Below, piece after piece: positions 1 through 8,239 of a DNA stretch of 64,000 nt. The DNA comes from Streptomyces yatensis (GTDB lineage Bacteria; Actinomycetota; Actinomycetes; Streptomycetales; Streptomycetaceae), in NCBI RefSeq assembly GCF_018069625.1, contig NZ_CP072941.1, positions 9,548,001 to 9,612,000 on the forward strand, in the 5' to 3' direction. Every line of letters starts with the position of its first letter. The first letter of the stretch is position 1. The notes below the pieces were generated by a model that was not told the origin of the DNA, ran no database searches, and worked only from the letters and a program-made list of their open reading frames with translations. A program made the translations under genes and the position numbers.

Positions 1-314
1 CCGAACCGCCGGACGCCGTGTTCTGCTTCAACGACGCGCTCGCCCTCGGCGCACTGCGCACCCTGTACGAGCGCGGACTACGGGTGCCGGACGACATGGC
101 CGTGATGGGCTTCGACGACATCGAGGCCGCGCGGTACAGCACCCCGAGCCTGAGCAGCGTGGCACCGGACAAGACCGCCATCGCCCGGCACGCCATCGAT
201 CTGCTGCTGGAGCGGATCGAGGCACCGGACCGCCCGGCCCGGGAAGTCGTCGTCGGACATACCCTCCACGCCCGCGAGTCCACCGAGGGCGGTGTCGCCC
301 GGAGCTCTCACTGA
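1..314 (+). CDS. LacI/GalR-family transcriptional repressor, C-terminal fragment
   Basis: About 103 C-terminal residues, 5' end cut by the left edge; codons are in phase from base 3. The stretch FCFNDALALGAL, then VPDDMAVMGFDDIE and the PSLSSVAPDK turn, is the end of the periplasmic-binding-protein-like effector domain of LacI/GalR repressors (family knowledge). The DNA-binding domain is outside the window. The stop overlaps the stop of the convergent permease gene by 7 bp, so the two genes meet tail to tail with no room for a terminator. A perfect LacI-type operator stands before the convergent GH2/ABC operon (5490-5505), so I infer this repressor controls that operon with a sugar as inducer. 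Confidence 0.85.
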   Translation, partial: EPPDAVFCFNDALALGALRTLYERGLRVPDDMAVMGFDDIEAARYSTPSLSSVAPDKTAIARHAIDLLLERIEAPDRPAREVVVGHTLHARESTEGGVARSSH

Positions 315-1246
315 CCTCCCAGCCCCGTGGTGGCCACCGACCTGACGATCTGACGCTGGAACAGCATGAAGACGATCAGCAGCGGGATGGAGCCGAGGAT
401 CGAGGCGGCCGACTCCTGGGCGTTCCGCAGCCCCGTGGAGTCCTTCACGGTCGACAGCCCCACCGGGAGTGTCATCAGCTGCGGATCGCTGGTGCTGATG
501 AACGGCCAGAGGAAGTTGTTCCAGGTGTTGATGAAGACGAATATCGCCACGGCCGCCAGGATCGGCCGGGACAGCGGCAGCACCACACTCCAGAACACCC
601 GGAAGCTGCCCGCCCCATCGATCCGGGCCGCCTCCTCCAGCTCACGCGGAATGCCGTCGAAGAACTTCTTCAGGATGAACACCATCGCGGGCGCCACCAC
701 CTGCGGCAGGATCACCGCCGCGTAGGTGTCGACGAGGTTCATCGCGAGCATCTGCCGGAAGAGCGGCACGATCAGGATCTGCGGCGGCACCATGATCGAG
801 GCGATGGTGACGGCGAAGAGCACCCGGCGGCCGCGGAAGAGCGTACGCGAGAAGGCATACGCCGCCATCGCCGAGATGGTCACGGTGATCGCCGTGACGC
901 ACACGGCGATCACGACGCTGTTCACCGCCCACACCGGGAGATTGCCCTGATCGAGGATGGTCCGGTAGGCGTCGAGGGTGAAGCCCGCCTTGGGGATCCA
1001 GTCGGCGCCCGACGCGCTCGCGTCGACCTCCGTCTTGAACGAGGTGTCCACGCCCCAGCCGAACGGCACCAGCCAGATCACCGTCATCAGTGCCAGCGCC
1101 AGCAGCGTCAGCACACGGGGGAGGGGGCCCGTCCCGAGGGTGGGGTGCCAGGCGTGGCCGCCGTAGCGACGCCGCCGGACCACTTCCCGGGGCATGGTCG
1201 AGCGGGGCTTTCCGGGGGTACGGGGGGAGAGTGTCTCGGTGGTCAT
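308..1246 (-). CDS. Carbohydrate ABC transporter permease (MalG type)
   Basis: 312 residues. Inner-membrane subunit of a CUT1-type sugar importer. After a basic N-terminus there is a first membrane helix near residues 45-65 (VLTLLALALMTVIWLVP), then about five more. The cytoplasmic EAA loop that contacts the ATPase reads EEAARIDGAG in the C-terminal half. It starts 7 bp after the other permease, with GAGGA upstream, so it is the last gene of a GH2, binding protein, permease, permease operon. No ATPase gene is present here; in Streptomyces such importers commonly share MsiK (known), which I infer applies. Confidence 0.93.
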   Translation of the reverse strand: MTTETLSPRTPGKPRSTMPREVVRRRRYGGHAWHPTLGTGPLPRVLTLLALALMTVIWLVPFGWGVDTSFKTEVDASASGADWIPKAGFTLDAYRTILDQGNLPVWAVNSVVIAVCVTAITVTISAMAAYAFSRTLFRGRRVLFAVTIASIMVPPQILIVPLFRQMLAMNLVDTYAAVILPQVVAPAMVFILKKFFDGIPRELEEAARIDGAGSFRVFWSVVLPLSRPILAAVAIFVFINTWNNFLWPFISTSDPQLMTLPVGLSTVKDSTGLRNAQESAASILGSIPLLIVFMLFQRQIVRSVATTGLGGQ

Positions 1247-1253
1247 GGCGCGA

Positions 1254-2207
1254 TCAGTCCTCCCTGCGCGAGAAGATCTTCAGCTGGGCGAGCGAGAGGA
1301 TGATGATGATCCCGAAGAACACGTACGACACCGCCGAGGCATAGCCGAGCCGGTAGTTGGTGAAGCCGGTGTCGTAGATGTACTCCAGGATCGGCCGGGT
1401 GGCCCCGTTGGGGCCGCCTTTGGTCAGCAGATAGATCTGGTCGAACACCTTCAGCGACGCCATCACCTGCAACACCGCGATCAGTGCGGTGGTCCGGCGC
1501 AGCTGGGGGAGGGTGACCGACCACAGCCGGCGCCACGCACCGGCGCCGTCGAGCGCGGCCGCCTCGTAGAGGTGGTCGGGGATCGCCTGCAACGCGGCCA
1601 GGTAGAGCAGGAAGTTGAATCCCACCGTCCACCACAGGGTCACCAGCCCGATGGACCACATCGCGTACTTCTCGTCCGTCAGCCAGGCGATCCCGTCCAT
1701 CCCGAACGTCTGGAGCACGCTGTTGAGCATCCCCCGGTCCGGCTGGAAGAGCATGCTCCAGATCTGGTAGACCACCGCCACCGGCAGCAGATGCGACGCG
1801 AAGAAGGCGAGCCGCCACAGCCACTGCCCCGGCATCCCCGTGTACACCAGCAGGGCCATCACCAGGGCGACGATCACGAGGGGGACGGTGGTCAGGACGG
1901 TGAACCAGACCGTGTTGCCGAGGGTCTGCCACACCTGGCTGTCGCCGAACGCCTCGGTGTAGTTGTCCAGGCCGACGAAGACGCCGTCACCGTGGCCGGT
2001 CAGGCTGGCGTCGGTGAAGCTCATCCACAGGCCGATGCCGATCGGCACGAGGAGGAAGAGCGTGAAGAACACCAGGAAGGGGGTGGCGAAGAGCCACCCG
2101 GCGCCGCCCGGGGACCGTCGCCGGCCGGTGGCAGCGGCCCATCGGGATCCGGCGCGCCGGGATCCGGCCGCGGCCTGCCGCGCGGAGGTGGAGACGGAAG
2201 CCATCAC
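1254..2207 (-). CDS. Carbohydrate ABC transporter permease (MalF/UgpA type)
   Basis: 317 residues, partner of the downstream MalG-type permease. A 35-residue Ala/Arg-rich cytoplasmic N-terminus precedes the first helix (WLFATPFLVFFTLFLLVPIG). The EAA loop is YEAAALDGAG followed by AWRRLWSVTLPQLRR. About six membrane segments and normal family length. The gene lies 28 bp after the binding-protein gene, same operon. The substrate cannot be read from the permease; the linked GH2 enzyme suggests a galactoside or glucuronide oligosaccharide (inference). Confidence 0.93.
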   Translation of the reverse strand: MMASVSTSARQAAAGSRRAGSRWAAATGRRRSPGGAGWLFATPFLVFFTLFLLVPIGIGLWMSFTDASLTGHGDGVFVGLDNYTEAFGDSQVWQTLGNTVWFTVLTTVPLVIVALVMALLVYTGMPGQWLWRLAFFASHLLPVAVVYQIWSMLFQPDRGMLNSVLQTFGMDGIAWLTDEKYAMWSIGLVTLWWTVGFNFLLYLAALQAIPDHLYEAAALDGAGAWRRLWSVTLPQLRRTTALIAVLQVMASLKVFDQIYLLTKGGPNGATRPILEYIYDTGFTNYRLGYASAVSYVFFGIIIILSLAQLKIFSRRED

Positions 2208-2235
2208 ATCGCTCCTTTCTGCGATTCCGTCGCGA

Positions 2236-3543
2236 TCAGGCCGGATTCGGCTGAGCCATCAGGGTGTTGATCTGGGAAACCATCGTGCGCACCGCACTCG
2301 CCGCGGACGACGAGCCGCCGAGCGCGGGATCGAGCGCCTGGCACATCCGCGTCTGGAAGTCCGAGCCGGAGCCCGCGAACCACACCGGCGGGTCGAGCAC
2401 GAGCTGCTTCGCGGCGGCCGCGTACTCGGACTGCGGACGCAACTTGGCGTAGCCCGCGGACGAGACGGCCGGTGTGTACGCGGGGATATGACCCGCCGAC
2501 GCCCACGTCAGCCCGGATTTGACCAGCTCGGCCACGAACTGGTGGGTGCGCCGCCGGTGCTCCGGATCCGGGTTGTCCTGGTGCGGCAGCACCAGGGCAT
2601 GGCTGTCGGAGGCCCCGGCCGGACGGTCGTAGAAGGTGGGGATGGGCGAGCCGCCCAGCCTGTCCTTCAGGGCCGTCTTGTAGGTGGCCATGTCCCACTC
2701 GCCCGAGAAGATCATCGGGGAACGGCCGTTGGCGAAGGCGGCGATCGCCGTCTGGACGTCCATGGTGCGGCTGTCGCGTGCCAGGTCGGCCATGAAGCGC
2801 ACCACCTCGACGGCGGTGTCCTCGTCGATCTCGGCGCGCTCGCCCGTGAGATCGAAGGTGGCACCGGTCTGGCTGAACAGCGTCCAGAACATCCGCCAGC
2901 CCATCGCCGCGTCGTTCGCATGGCCGAAGACGGGTCCCAGCTTGCCGGTGTCCTTGCGGAGCTTGTCCATCAGCTCCAGGGAGTGCTTCGGCGATTCGAA
3001 GGGCACGAGCCCGCCGTCGCCCGTGAGCAGGCCCGCCTTGTCCATGACGTCCCGGTCGAAGAAGACGACGAAGGGGTGGGTGTCCAGCGGAATGGCGTAC
3101 GGGGTGCCCTGGTACAGACTCCGCTTCACCAGCGTCTTGTTGAGGTCGTCCTGCTTCAGGCCGAACTCGGCCAGCAGATCCGTGTCCCAGGGGTCGAGCA
3201 GACCGCCGGGGGCGTAGCCCGCCAGGCGGGTCAGGTGCATGATGGCCACATCCGGCGACCGGCCGCCGGCCGAGGCCATCGCCAGCTTGGTGTAGTACGG
3301 CGGGCCCCAGTCCAGCACCGTCGTCCTGACCTTGAGATCCGGGACGCGCTTCTCCACGTTCCGGGTCATGGTCTTCATCAGTTCGCCGTCGGGGCCGGTG
3401 AACAGGGTCCAGTACTGGATCTCGTCGGCGCTCGCCACGCTCCCGGCGATCGAACCGCAGCCGCTGAGCGCGGACGCCGACACGGCGGCGCCCGCCCCGT
3501 ACAGCGCGCCTCTCAGCAGACCACGCCGTGACAGACCGCTCAT
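2236..3543 (-). CDS. Extracellular sugar-binding lipoprotein of ABC importer
   Basis: 435 residues. Family-1 solute-binding protein that hands sugar to the two permeases downstream. The N-terminus has a twin-arginine motif (SRRGLLRG) and a lipobox (ALSGC, Cys near residue 28), so it is probably Tat-exported and anchored to the outer face of the membrane as a lipoprotein. The body has the usual two-lobed pattern, e.g. YWTLFTGPDGELMKTMTRN near the start and WFAGSGSDFQTRM near the end. Its ATG overlaps the GH2 stop (ATGA), showing translational coupling. Ligand unknown. Confidence 0.92.
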   Translation of the reverse strand: MSGLSRRGLLRGALYGAGAAVSASALSGCGSIAGSVASADEIQYWTLFTGPDGELMKTMTRNVEKRVPDLKVRTTVLDWGPPYYTKLAMASAGGRSPDVAIMHLTRLAGYAPGGLLDPWDTDLLAEFGLKQDDLNKTLVKRSLYQGTPYAIPLDTHPFVVFFDRDVMDKAGLLTGDGGLVPFESPKHSLELMDKLRKDTGKLGPVFGHANDAAMGWRMFWTLFSQTGATFDLTGERAEIDEDTAVEVVRFMADLARDSRTMDVQTAIAAFANGRSPMIFSGEWDMATYKTALKDRLGGSPIPTFYDRPAGASDSHALVLPHQDNPDPEHRRRTHQFVAELVKSGLTWASAGHIPAYTPAVSSAGYAKLRPQSEYAAAAKQLVLDPPVWFAGSGSDFQTRMCQALDPALGGSSSAASAVRTMVSQINTLMAQPNPA

Positions 3544-5435
3544 CGCCCCTCCTCACCGGCCGGGCGCTCGAAGGCGGCGGGCCGCTGCTGGGCCGCGCGC
3601 ACCCGCGCCACGTCGAGCTTGCTGCTCCGGTCGAAGCGGTAGACGCCGTTCTGCTCCTGGAAGACATCGGTGAGCTGGGTGTAGCAGTAGCCGAACATCA
3701 GGGGGTCGTCGAGCAGCGCCGCGGTCAGCCCCGCGAAGCGCGTGTGGAACTCCTCCTCGGTCCGCGGCCGCTCCCCGTAGCCCCAGGACACCTCGCGGTC
3801 GTCACCGGCCGCGGCCTCCGCCTCCTCCGGGTTCCACCAGATGCCGCCGAACTCGCTGCAGAAGTAGGGCTGGCCGCGGTACGGCAGCGACCACACCGCG
3901 TCGGTGTCCCGCTTGCCGGGGTTTCCCCGGTTGTCGGGGTTGAGGAACGGCTCGTCCTTGTCCAGCCCCGCCATCTGGCGGCGGAACGCCTCAGGGTCCT
4001 GTTCATAGCTGTGCGAGTCGTACACGTCGGTCTCGGCCACGCGGTGGGAGTAGCCCGAGGCGTCCAGGACCGGACGGGAGGTGTCCGCGGCCTTCGTGGC
4101 CAGGAACATGCCCCGGGTGACATCGTCCAGGACGCTCTGCCGGTCGTGGAGTTCCTGGTGTGTCTCGTTCAGCGGGCACCAGCCCACGATCGACGGATGG
4201 GAGTAGTCCCGCTCCACGGCCTCCAGCCACTGCGCGATGAATCCGGCGGTGGGCTGCTGGTTGTCCCGGGTGGTGCGCCCGGTGCCGGCTCCCCAGTCGC
4301 CGAACTCGCCCCAGACGAGATAGCCGAGCCGGTCCGCGTGGTGCAGGAACCGCTCCTCGAACACCTTCTGGTGCAGCCGCGCCCCGTTGAACCCGGCGGC
4401 CAGCGACAGCTCGATGTCCCGGACGAGGGCGGCGTCGTCGGGCGCGGTCATCAGCCCGTCGGGGTACCAGCCCTGGTCCAGGACCAGCCGCTGGAAGACG
4501 GGGCGCCCGTTGAGCAGCAGCCGCTTGCCGTCGATGGCCACCGACCGCAGCCCGGCGGTGCACTCGGCGCGGTCCACGATCTCGCCGTCGGCGTCCAGCA
4601 ACTCGAACCGCACCCGGTACAGATGGGGGTCCTCCGGCGACCACGGCCGGCGCCGGTCCTCGGGCAGCGCGAGCACCATACGGGGTGCCATGTCGAGGTC
4701 GGCGCGCACCGTCGCCTCGGCCACCGTCTCGCCGTCCGCGTCGCTCACCCGGGCCGTGATCCGGTGGCCGGGCCGGTTGGCGCTGATGGGCAGTTCGAGG
4801 TGGAAGGCCCCGGACGCGAGGTCGGGGGTGATCCGGGGCCTGCGCAGATGGACCTCGGACACCGGCTCCATCCAGACCGTCTGCCAGATGCCGGTGGTGC
4901 GGGTGTAGTGGCAGTCGCTGTTGGCGTACTCGGTGGCCTGCTTGCCGCGCGCCTGAGGGCCGTGCCGGGCGTCCCGGGCCCGTACCACGATCACCACCTC
5001 AGCGTCTTCGCCGGCCGGGCCCGCCACCTCGCCGAGGTCGGCGGTGAAGGAGGTGAAGCCGCCGCTGTGCCGGGCCACTTCGCGGCCGTCGGCCCAGACG
5101 GTGGCGTCATGGTCGACGGCTCCGAAGTGCAGCAGCACCCGCCGGCCGGCCCAGTGCGCCGGGATCCGGACCGTGCGCCGGTACCAGACCGCGGGGTGGA
5201 AGTCGGTGTCACCGATCCCCGACAGCTCTGACTCGGGGCAGAACGGGACCAGGATCCGCCCGTCCAGCTCCTGGTGCACCAGACCGCGTTCGAGTCCACT
5301 GTCACCGGGGTCGAACGCGAACTGCCAGGTGCCGTTGAGATTGAGCCAGTTCTCACGGACGAAGGTGGGACGGGGATATTCGGGCCGTGGAACGGCGTTC
5401 GACACATCGGGCGAGAGGGTGTCGGTGTGAGCCAT
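3540..5435 (-). CDS. Glycoside hydrolase family 2 (beta-galactosidase/beta-glucuronidase-like), intracellular
   Basis: 631 residues, first gene of the sugar-import operon. N-terminal sugar-binding/jelly-roll domain (FVRENWLNLNGTWQFAFD; WYRRTVRIP), then an Ig-like domain and a TIM barrel. The GH2 acid/base is the Glu of CPLNETHQE and the nucleophile Glu lies in YFCSEFGGIWW. There is no signal peptide, so it cleaves imported oligosaccharides in the cytoplasm. I choose the ATG at 5435 because GGAG sits 7 bp upstream; an in-frame GTG at 5486 would put the start close to the operator. Exact sugar specificity (galactoside, glucuronide, mannoside) is undecided. Confidence 0.9.
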   Translation of the reverse strand: MAHTDTLSPDVSNAVPRPEYPRPTFVRENWLNLNGTWQFAFDPGDSGLERGLVHQELDGRILVPFCPESELSGIGDTDFHPAVWYRRTVRIPAHWAGRRVLLHFGAVDHDATVWADGREVARHSGGFTSFTADLGEVAGPAGEDAEVVIVVRARDARHGPQARGKQATEYANSDCHYTRTTGIWQTVWMEPVSEVHLRRPRITPDLASGAFHLELPISANRPGHRITARVSDADGETVAEATVRADLDMAPRMVLALPEDRRRPWSPEDPHLYRVRFELLDADGEIVDRAECTAGLRSVAIDGKRLLLNGRPVFQRLVLDQGWYPDGLMTAPDDAALVRDIELSLAAGFNGARLHQKVFEERFLHHADRLGYLVWGEFGDWGAGTGRTTRDNQQPTAGFIAQWLEAVERDYSHPSIVGWCPLNETHQELHDRQSVLDDVTRGMFLATKAADTSRPVLDASGYSHRVAETDVYDSHSYEQDPEAFRRQMAGLDKDEPFLNPDNRGNPGKRDTDAVWSLPYRGQPYFCSEFGGIWWNPEEAEAAAGDDREVSWGYGERPRTEEEFHTRFAGLTAALLDDPLMFGYCYTQLTDVFQEQNGVYRFDRSSKLDVARVRAAQQRPAAFERPAGEEGR

Positions 5436-5489
5436 GGGGTCTCCGGGACAGGGCGGGGATTCGGCCGGGCAGGGGTATGCCATCACCCG

Positions 5490-5505
5490 TTTACATCGTT
5501 GTAAA
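5490..5505. promoter_or_regulatory. LacI-type operator of the GH2/ABC operon
   Basis: Perfect 16-bp palindrome: TTTACA, centre TCGT, TGTAAA. Central CG and 6-bp arms are typical of LacI/GalR operators (known). It lies 55-70 bp upstream of the GH2 start, and the partial LacI gene at the left edge is the obvious candidate protein. It is an AT-rich island in otherwise very GC-rich DNA. Confidence 0.75.
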
Positions 5506-5558
5506 GATCCCGCGCACCATCTTTTACCGCGACCTCGGGCGGCCGCCGGTGGGCGTGG

Positions 5559-5792
5559 CTAGATCTCGCCCTTCTTCACCTTGTACAGCTCGAGGTCAGT
5601 GTTGGCGAAAAGGTGTACATAGCCGCAGTTCCAGCAGATCAGTCCGGTGGCCGATTCGTTGGCCCAGCCGAACTTGAACAGCTCCATGCCGGTGCTGTTG
5701 AGCTTCACCTCGCGGTCCCGGAAGAGGTCGCCCTTGCAGAACACACATGTGATCCACACGTCCCCGATCGCCGCACGGACAGGCTTGGCCAC
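5559..5792 (-). CDS. Small double-CxxC (zinc-ribbon-like) protein
   Basis: 77 residues, GTG start with GGAGAAGGTGAG upstream. Two CxxC pairs (CVFCKGD near residue 17 and CWNCGYVH near residue 53) separated by about 33 residues would form a single tetra-Cys zinc-ribbon-like site (inference). The rest is short and soluble, with no membrane helix. It lies 86 bp downstream of the GH43 gene on the same strand and upstream of the GH2 promoter, and may be an independent gene. I do not recognise a functional family; such small proteins are common in streptomycetes as hypotheticals. Confidence 0.7.
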   Translation of the reverse strand: MAKPVRAAIGDVWITCVFCKGDLFRDREVKLNSTGMELFKFGWANESATGLICWNCGYVHLFANTDLELYKVKKGEI

Positions 5793-5878
5793 GCTCGCTC
5801 ACCTTCTCCGGCCGCCGAAGCGGCCCCCGTCGCGTATGAACAAAGTGATCAGCATAGGACGGGGGCTCGCTCGGAAGG

Positions 5879-8239
5879 TCAGCGGCGGTAGGTGCGCACG
5901 TAGTCGAAGCGCGCGACCGCGCCCGCGGTGTTCTGCGCGACCAGACCGATCCTGAGCTTGTTCACGCCCGGCAGGGTCCAGACGCCGGTGTGGACCCAGT
6001 GCACACCGTCCGTGCTGGTGGCGGCGTGCGCCTCGGTCTCCTCCCGCGCGCTGTCGGCGTGGTACGACAGCCGCATCCACAGCGTGTCCGCGGGCGGGCC
6101 GCCGAACATCGGCCCGTAGGCCACCAGGGTCGGCGGTGTGGTGGTGGGACGCTCGCCCTCCTTCGCGAACTCCGTGACGTGCGTGGCCCTTCCGTCGGTG
6201 TGGCTCACCGGGAGCACCGCGTGCACCAGCTTCAGATAGCGGTCGTCGTTCCCGTAGAGCACCAGCCCGGCCTGCTGATTGGCCCGCCCCGGAGCGAAGC
6301 GGAGCCGCGTCTCCACGGTGTAGTCGCCCGGCGGAGCGTCGCGGGTCAGCACCGACGCCGTATTGGTGCCGAGATAGAGCTCGCCGCCCTGAGTCGGCCA
6401 GGACAGGGCGCCATCGGCCATCGTGACCCCGGACGCCGGTCCGCGCACCCATGACCACGGCGAATCCGCGGTGGTGCCGGGGACGGTGGCGGTGTCGAAC
6501 TCGTCGCTGTAGGCGGGCAGCGGCGGGCCCGGCACATGTTCCGGGACGCGGGTGGTGACCGGTGTGTGGAGCGCCGCGGCCCCGACGTTGTCGGCGGCCA
6601 CTCCGGAGCCACGGGCGGCGACGCCGACCTTGCCGGGGCGGACCGCCGTCGCGGGCAGCGTCCGCTCCTGCGTGGCCACCGCGTCCCGCAGCCGGTCCGC
6701 GCTCACCTCCACGGTCATCCGGGTGCCGCGGATCTCGGCCGCCACGTTGTGCCAGGTGTCCCAGGCGAAGTCCGCCGGGAGCGGGGTCGTACGGGCGCCG
6801 CGGCTCCGGCCGCCGACCCGTACGTCCGTCACCAGCGCGTTGCGCGCCCTGTCCAGCCATGCCACCACGGCGTCGTGCGGACCGGTGTAGCCGACCAGCA
6901 GCCCGGCCGCGCCGGTGGCCGAGGTGACCCGAAGGTCGGCCTCGGCGCGCCGGGCCGCCGGGGCGGAGCGGTCCGAGACCAGAGCGGCGGGGCCGGTGGG
7001 ATTCCCGCGCGGTGTGACGAAGCCCTGGGCGTCCTGCTCGTGTCCGACGCGCCAGCCGTCGGCGCCGGAGCCGCCACCGTCGTGCCACCCCTTCAGGGAG
7101 CCGTCGTTGAAGGTGCCGCCCGCGGCCCAGGAGGCCACCGGGGCCCGCTGCGCGCCCTGGGAGGGGCCGGCCCCGGCCCGTACGACCGGCCAGCCGTCGA
7201 TCCAGTCCAGCCGGTCCATGAGCATCGGCCGCTTGGACAGCTTCAGCGTGCCGCCCGCGGCCGGTTCGAGGTCCGGGTCGTCGGAGGAGATGGCGTGGTA
7301 GACGAGCCAGTCCTGGCCGGAGAGATCGGTCTGCAGGGCGTTGTGCCCGGGGCCGATCCAGCCGTTGCCGTTCGCGGTCAGCGCCACGCCGCCCTTGCTG
7401 GTGGCGGCCGTCAGCGGATCGCCCTCGTCGTCCACGAAGGGCCCGGTCGGGCTGGTCGCCCGGCCGACCTTGACCTGATAGCCGCTGTAGGCGCCGTCGC
7501 AGCAACCGGCGTCGGAGTAGAAGAGGTAGTAGTGGCCACCGCGCCGGACGACGAAACCGCCCTCCATCCGGCGGCCCTGCGCCACTTCGGTCACCGCGCC
7601 CTCGATACGGGTGCGGGCGGCGTTCATCTTCGCCACGCAGATCGTGTCGTAGCTCCCCCAGTACAGATAGGGCTGCCCGCCCTCGTCCGTGAACTGGGCC
7701 TGGTCGATGTTGCCCGTGGCGCAGCCGCTCGGCGCGGGCAGCACGGCTCCCTGGTCGGTCCAGGGTCCGGTGGGGGTGGGCGCGGTGGCCACTCCGACGG
7801 TGTTCTCCGAGGACACCGAGTAGTACAGGTTGTAGTGGCCGTTCACATAGCGGATGTCGGGGGCCCACAGCCGGGCGCCCTTGTGCCAGGCGGGTTTGGT
7901 CTCGGGGGTGAAGACCTCTCCGGCGTACTCCCAGTGCGCCATATCGGCCGAGCGGAGGATGGGCAGCATCCGCTCACCGTCCTCACCCTTGCTCTGGAAC
8001 ACCGGGTTCTGGGTGCCGTACGCGTACCACAGCCCGTCCTTGCCCCGGATCATCACCGGGTCGGGGAAGGTGTCGACCACTCCGGCCGTCAGGGGGTTGT
8101 GGTACGTCGGGGCCTCGCGGGCCGTCGTGGTGTCCTCCGTCGCCGGGCGCGCGGCGGCCGTCGCCTGGGCCGCGGGCAGCAGCCCGGCCAGCAGCGCGCA
8201 CAGCAGCGTGGCGACGAGGGTGCCGGGACTTCGTCTCAT
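5879..8239 (-). CDS. Secreted glycoside hydrolase family 43 protein with C-terminal beta-sandwich domains
   Basis: 786 residues. Sec signal peptide (hydrophobic TLVATLLCALLAGLLPAAQATAAA). Five-bladed propeller from about residue 45: catalytic Asp in DTFPDPVMIR, second Asp in WAPDIRYVNGHYNLYYS, and the general acid Glu in RRMEGGFVVRRGGHYYLFYS, all expected for GH43. The C-terminal ~220 residues (YSDEFDTATVPG; GDYTVETRLRFAP; QAGLVLYGNDDRYLKL) resemble the concanavalin-like domain of GH43 xylosidases/arabinosidases. Probable arabinan or xylan side-chain hydrolase acting outside the cell. Its ATG directly follows the sulfatase stop (TAGATG), so it is the last gene of that operon. Confidence 0.88.
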   Translation of the reverse strand: MRRSPGTLVATLLCALLAGLLPAAQATAAARPATEDTTTAREAPTYHNPLTAGVVDTFPDPVMIRGKDGLWYAYGTQNPVFQSKGEDGERMLPILRSADMAHWEYAGEVFTPETKPAWHKGARLWAPDIRYVNGHYNLYYSVSSENTVGVATAPTPTGPWTDQGAVLPAPSGCATGNIDQAQFTDEGGQPYLYWGSYDTICVAKMNAARTRIEGAVTEVAQGRRMEGGFVVRRGGHYYLFYSDAGCCDGAYSGYQVKVGRATSPTGPFVDDEGDPLTAATSKGGVALTANGNGWIGPGHNALQTDLSGQDWLVYHAISSDDPDLEPAAGGTLKLSKRPMLMDRLDWIDGWPVVRAGAGPSQGAQRAPVASWAAGGTFNDGSLKGWHDGGGSGADGWRVGHEQDAQGFVTPRGNPTGPAALVSDRSAPAARRAEADLRVTSATGAAGLLVGYTGPHDAVVAWLDRARNALVTDVRVGGRSRGARTTPLPADFAWDTWHNVAAEIRGTRMTVEVSADRLRDAVATQERTLPATAVRPGKVGVAARGSGVAADNVGAAALHTPVTTRVPEHVPGPPLPAYSDEFDTATVPGTTADSPWSWVRGPASGVTMADGALSWPTQGGELYLGTNTASVLTRDAPPGDYTVETRLRFAPGRANQQAGLVLYGNDDRYLKLVHAVLPVSHTDGRATHVTEFAKEGERPTTTPPTLVAYGPMFGGPPADTLWMRLSYHADSAREETEAHAATSTDGVHWVHTGVWTLPGVNKLRIGLVAQNTAGAVARFDYVRTYRR

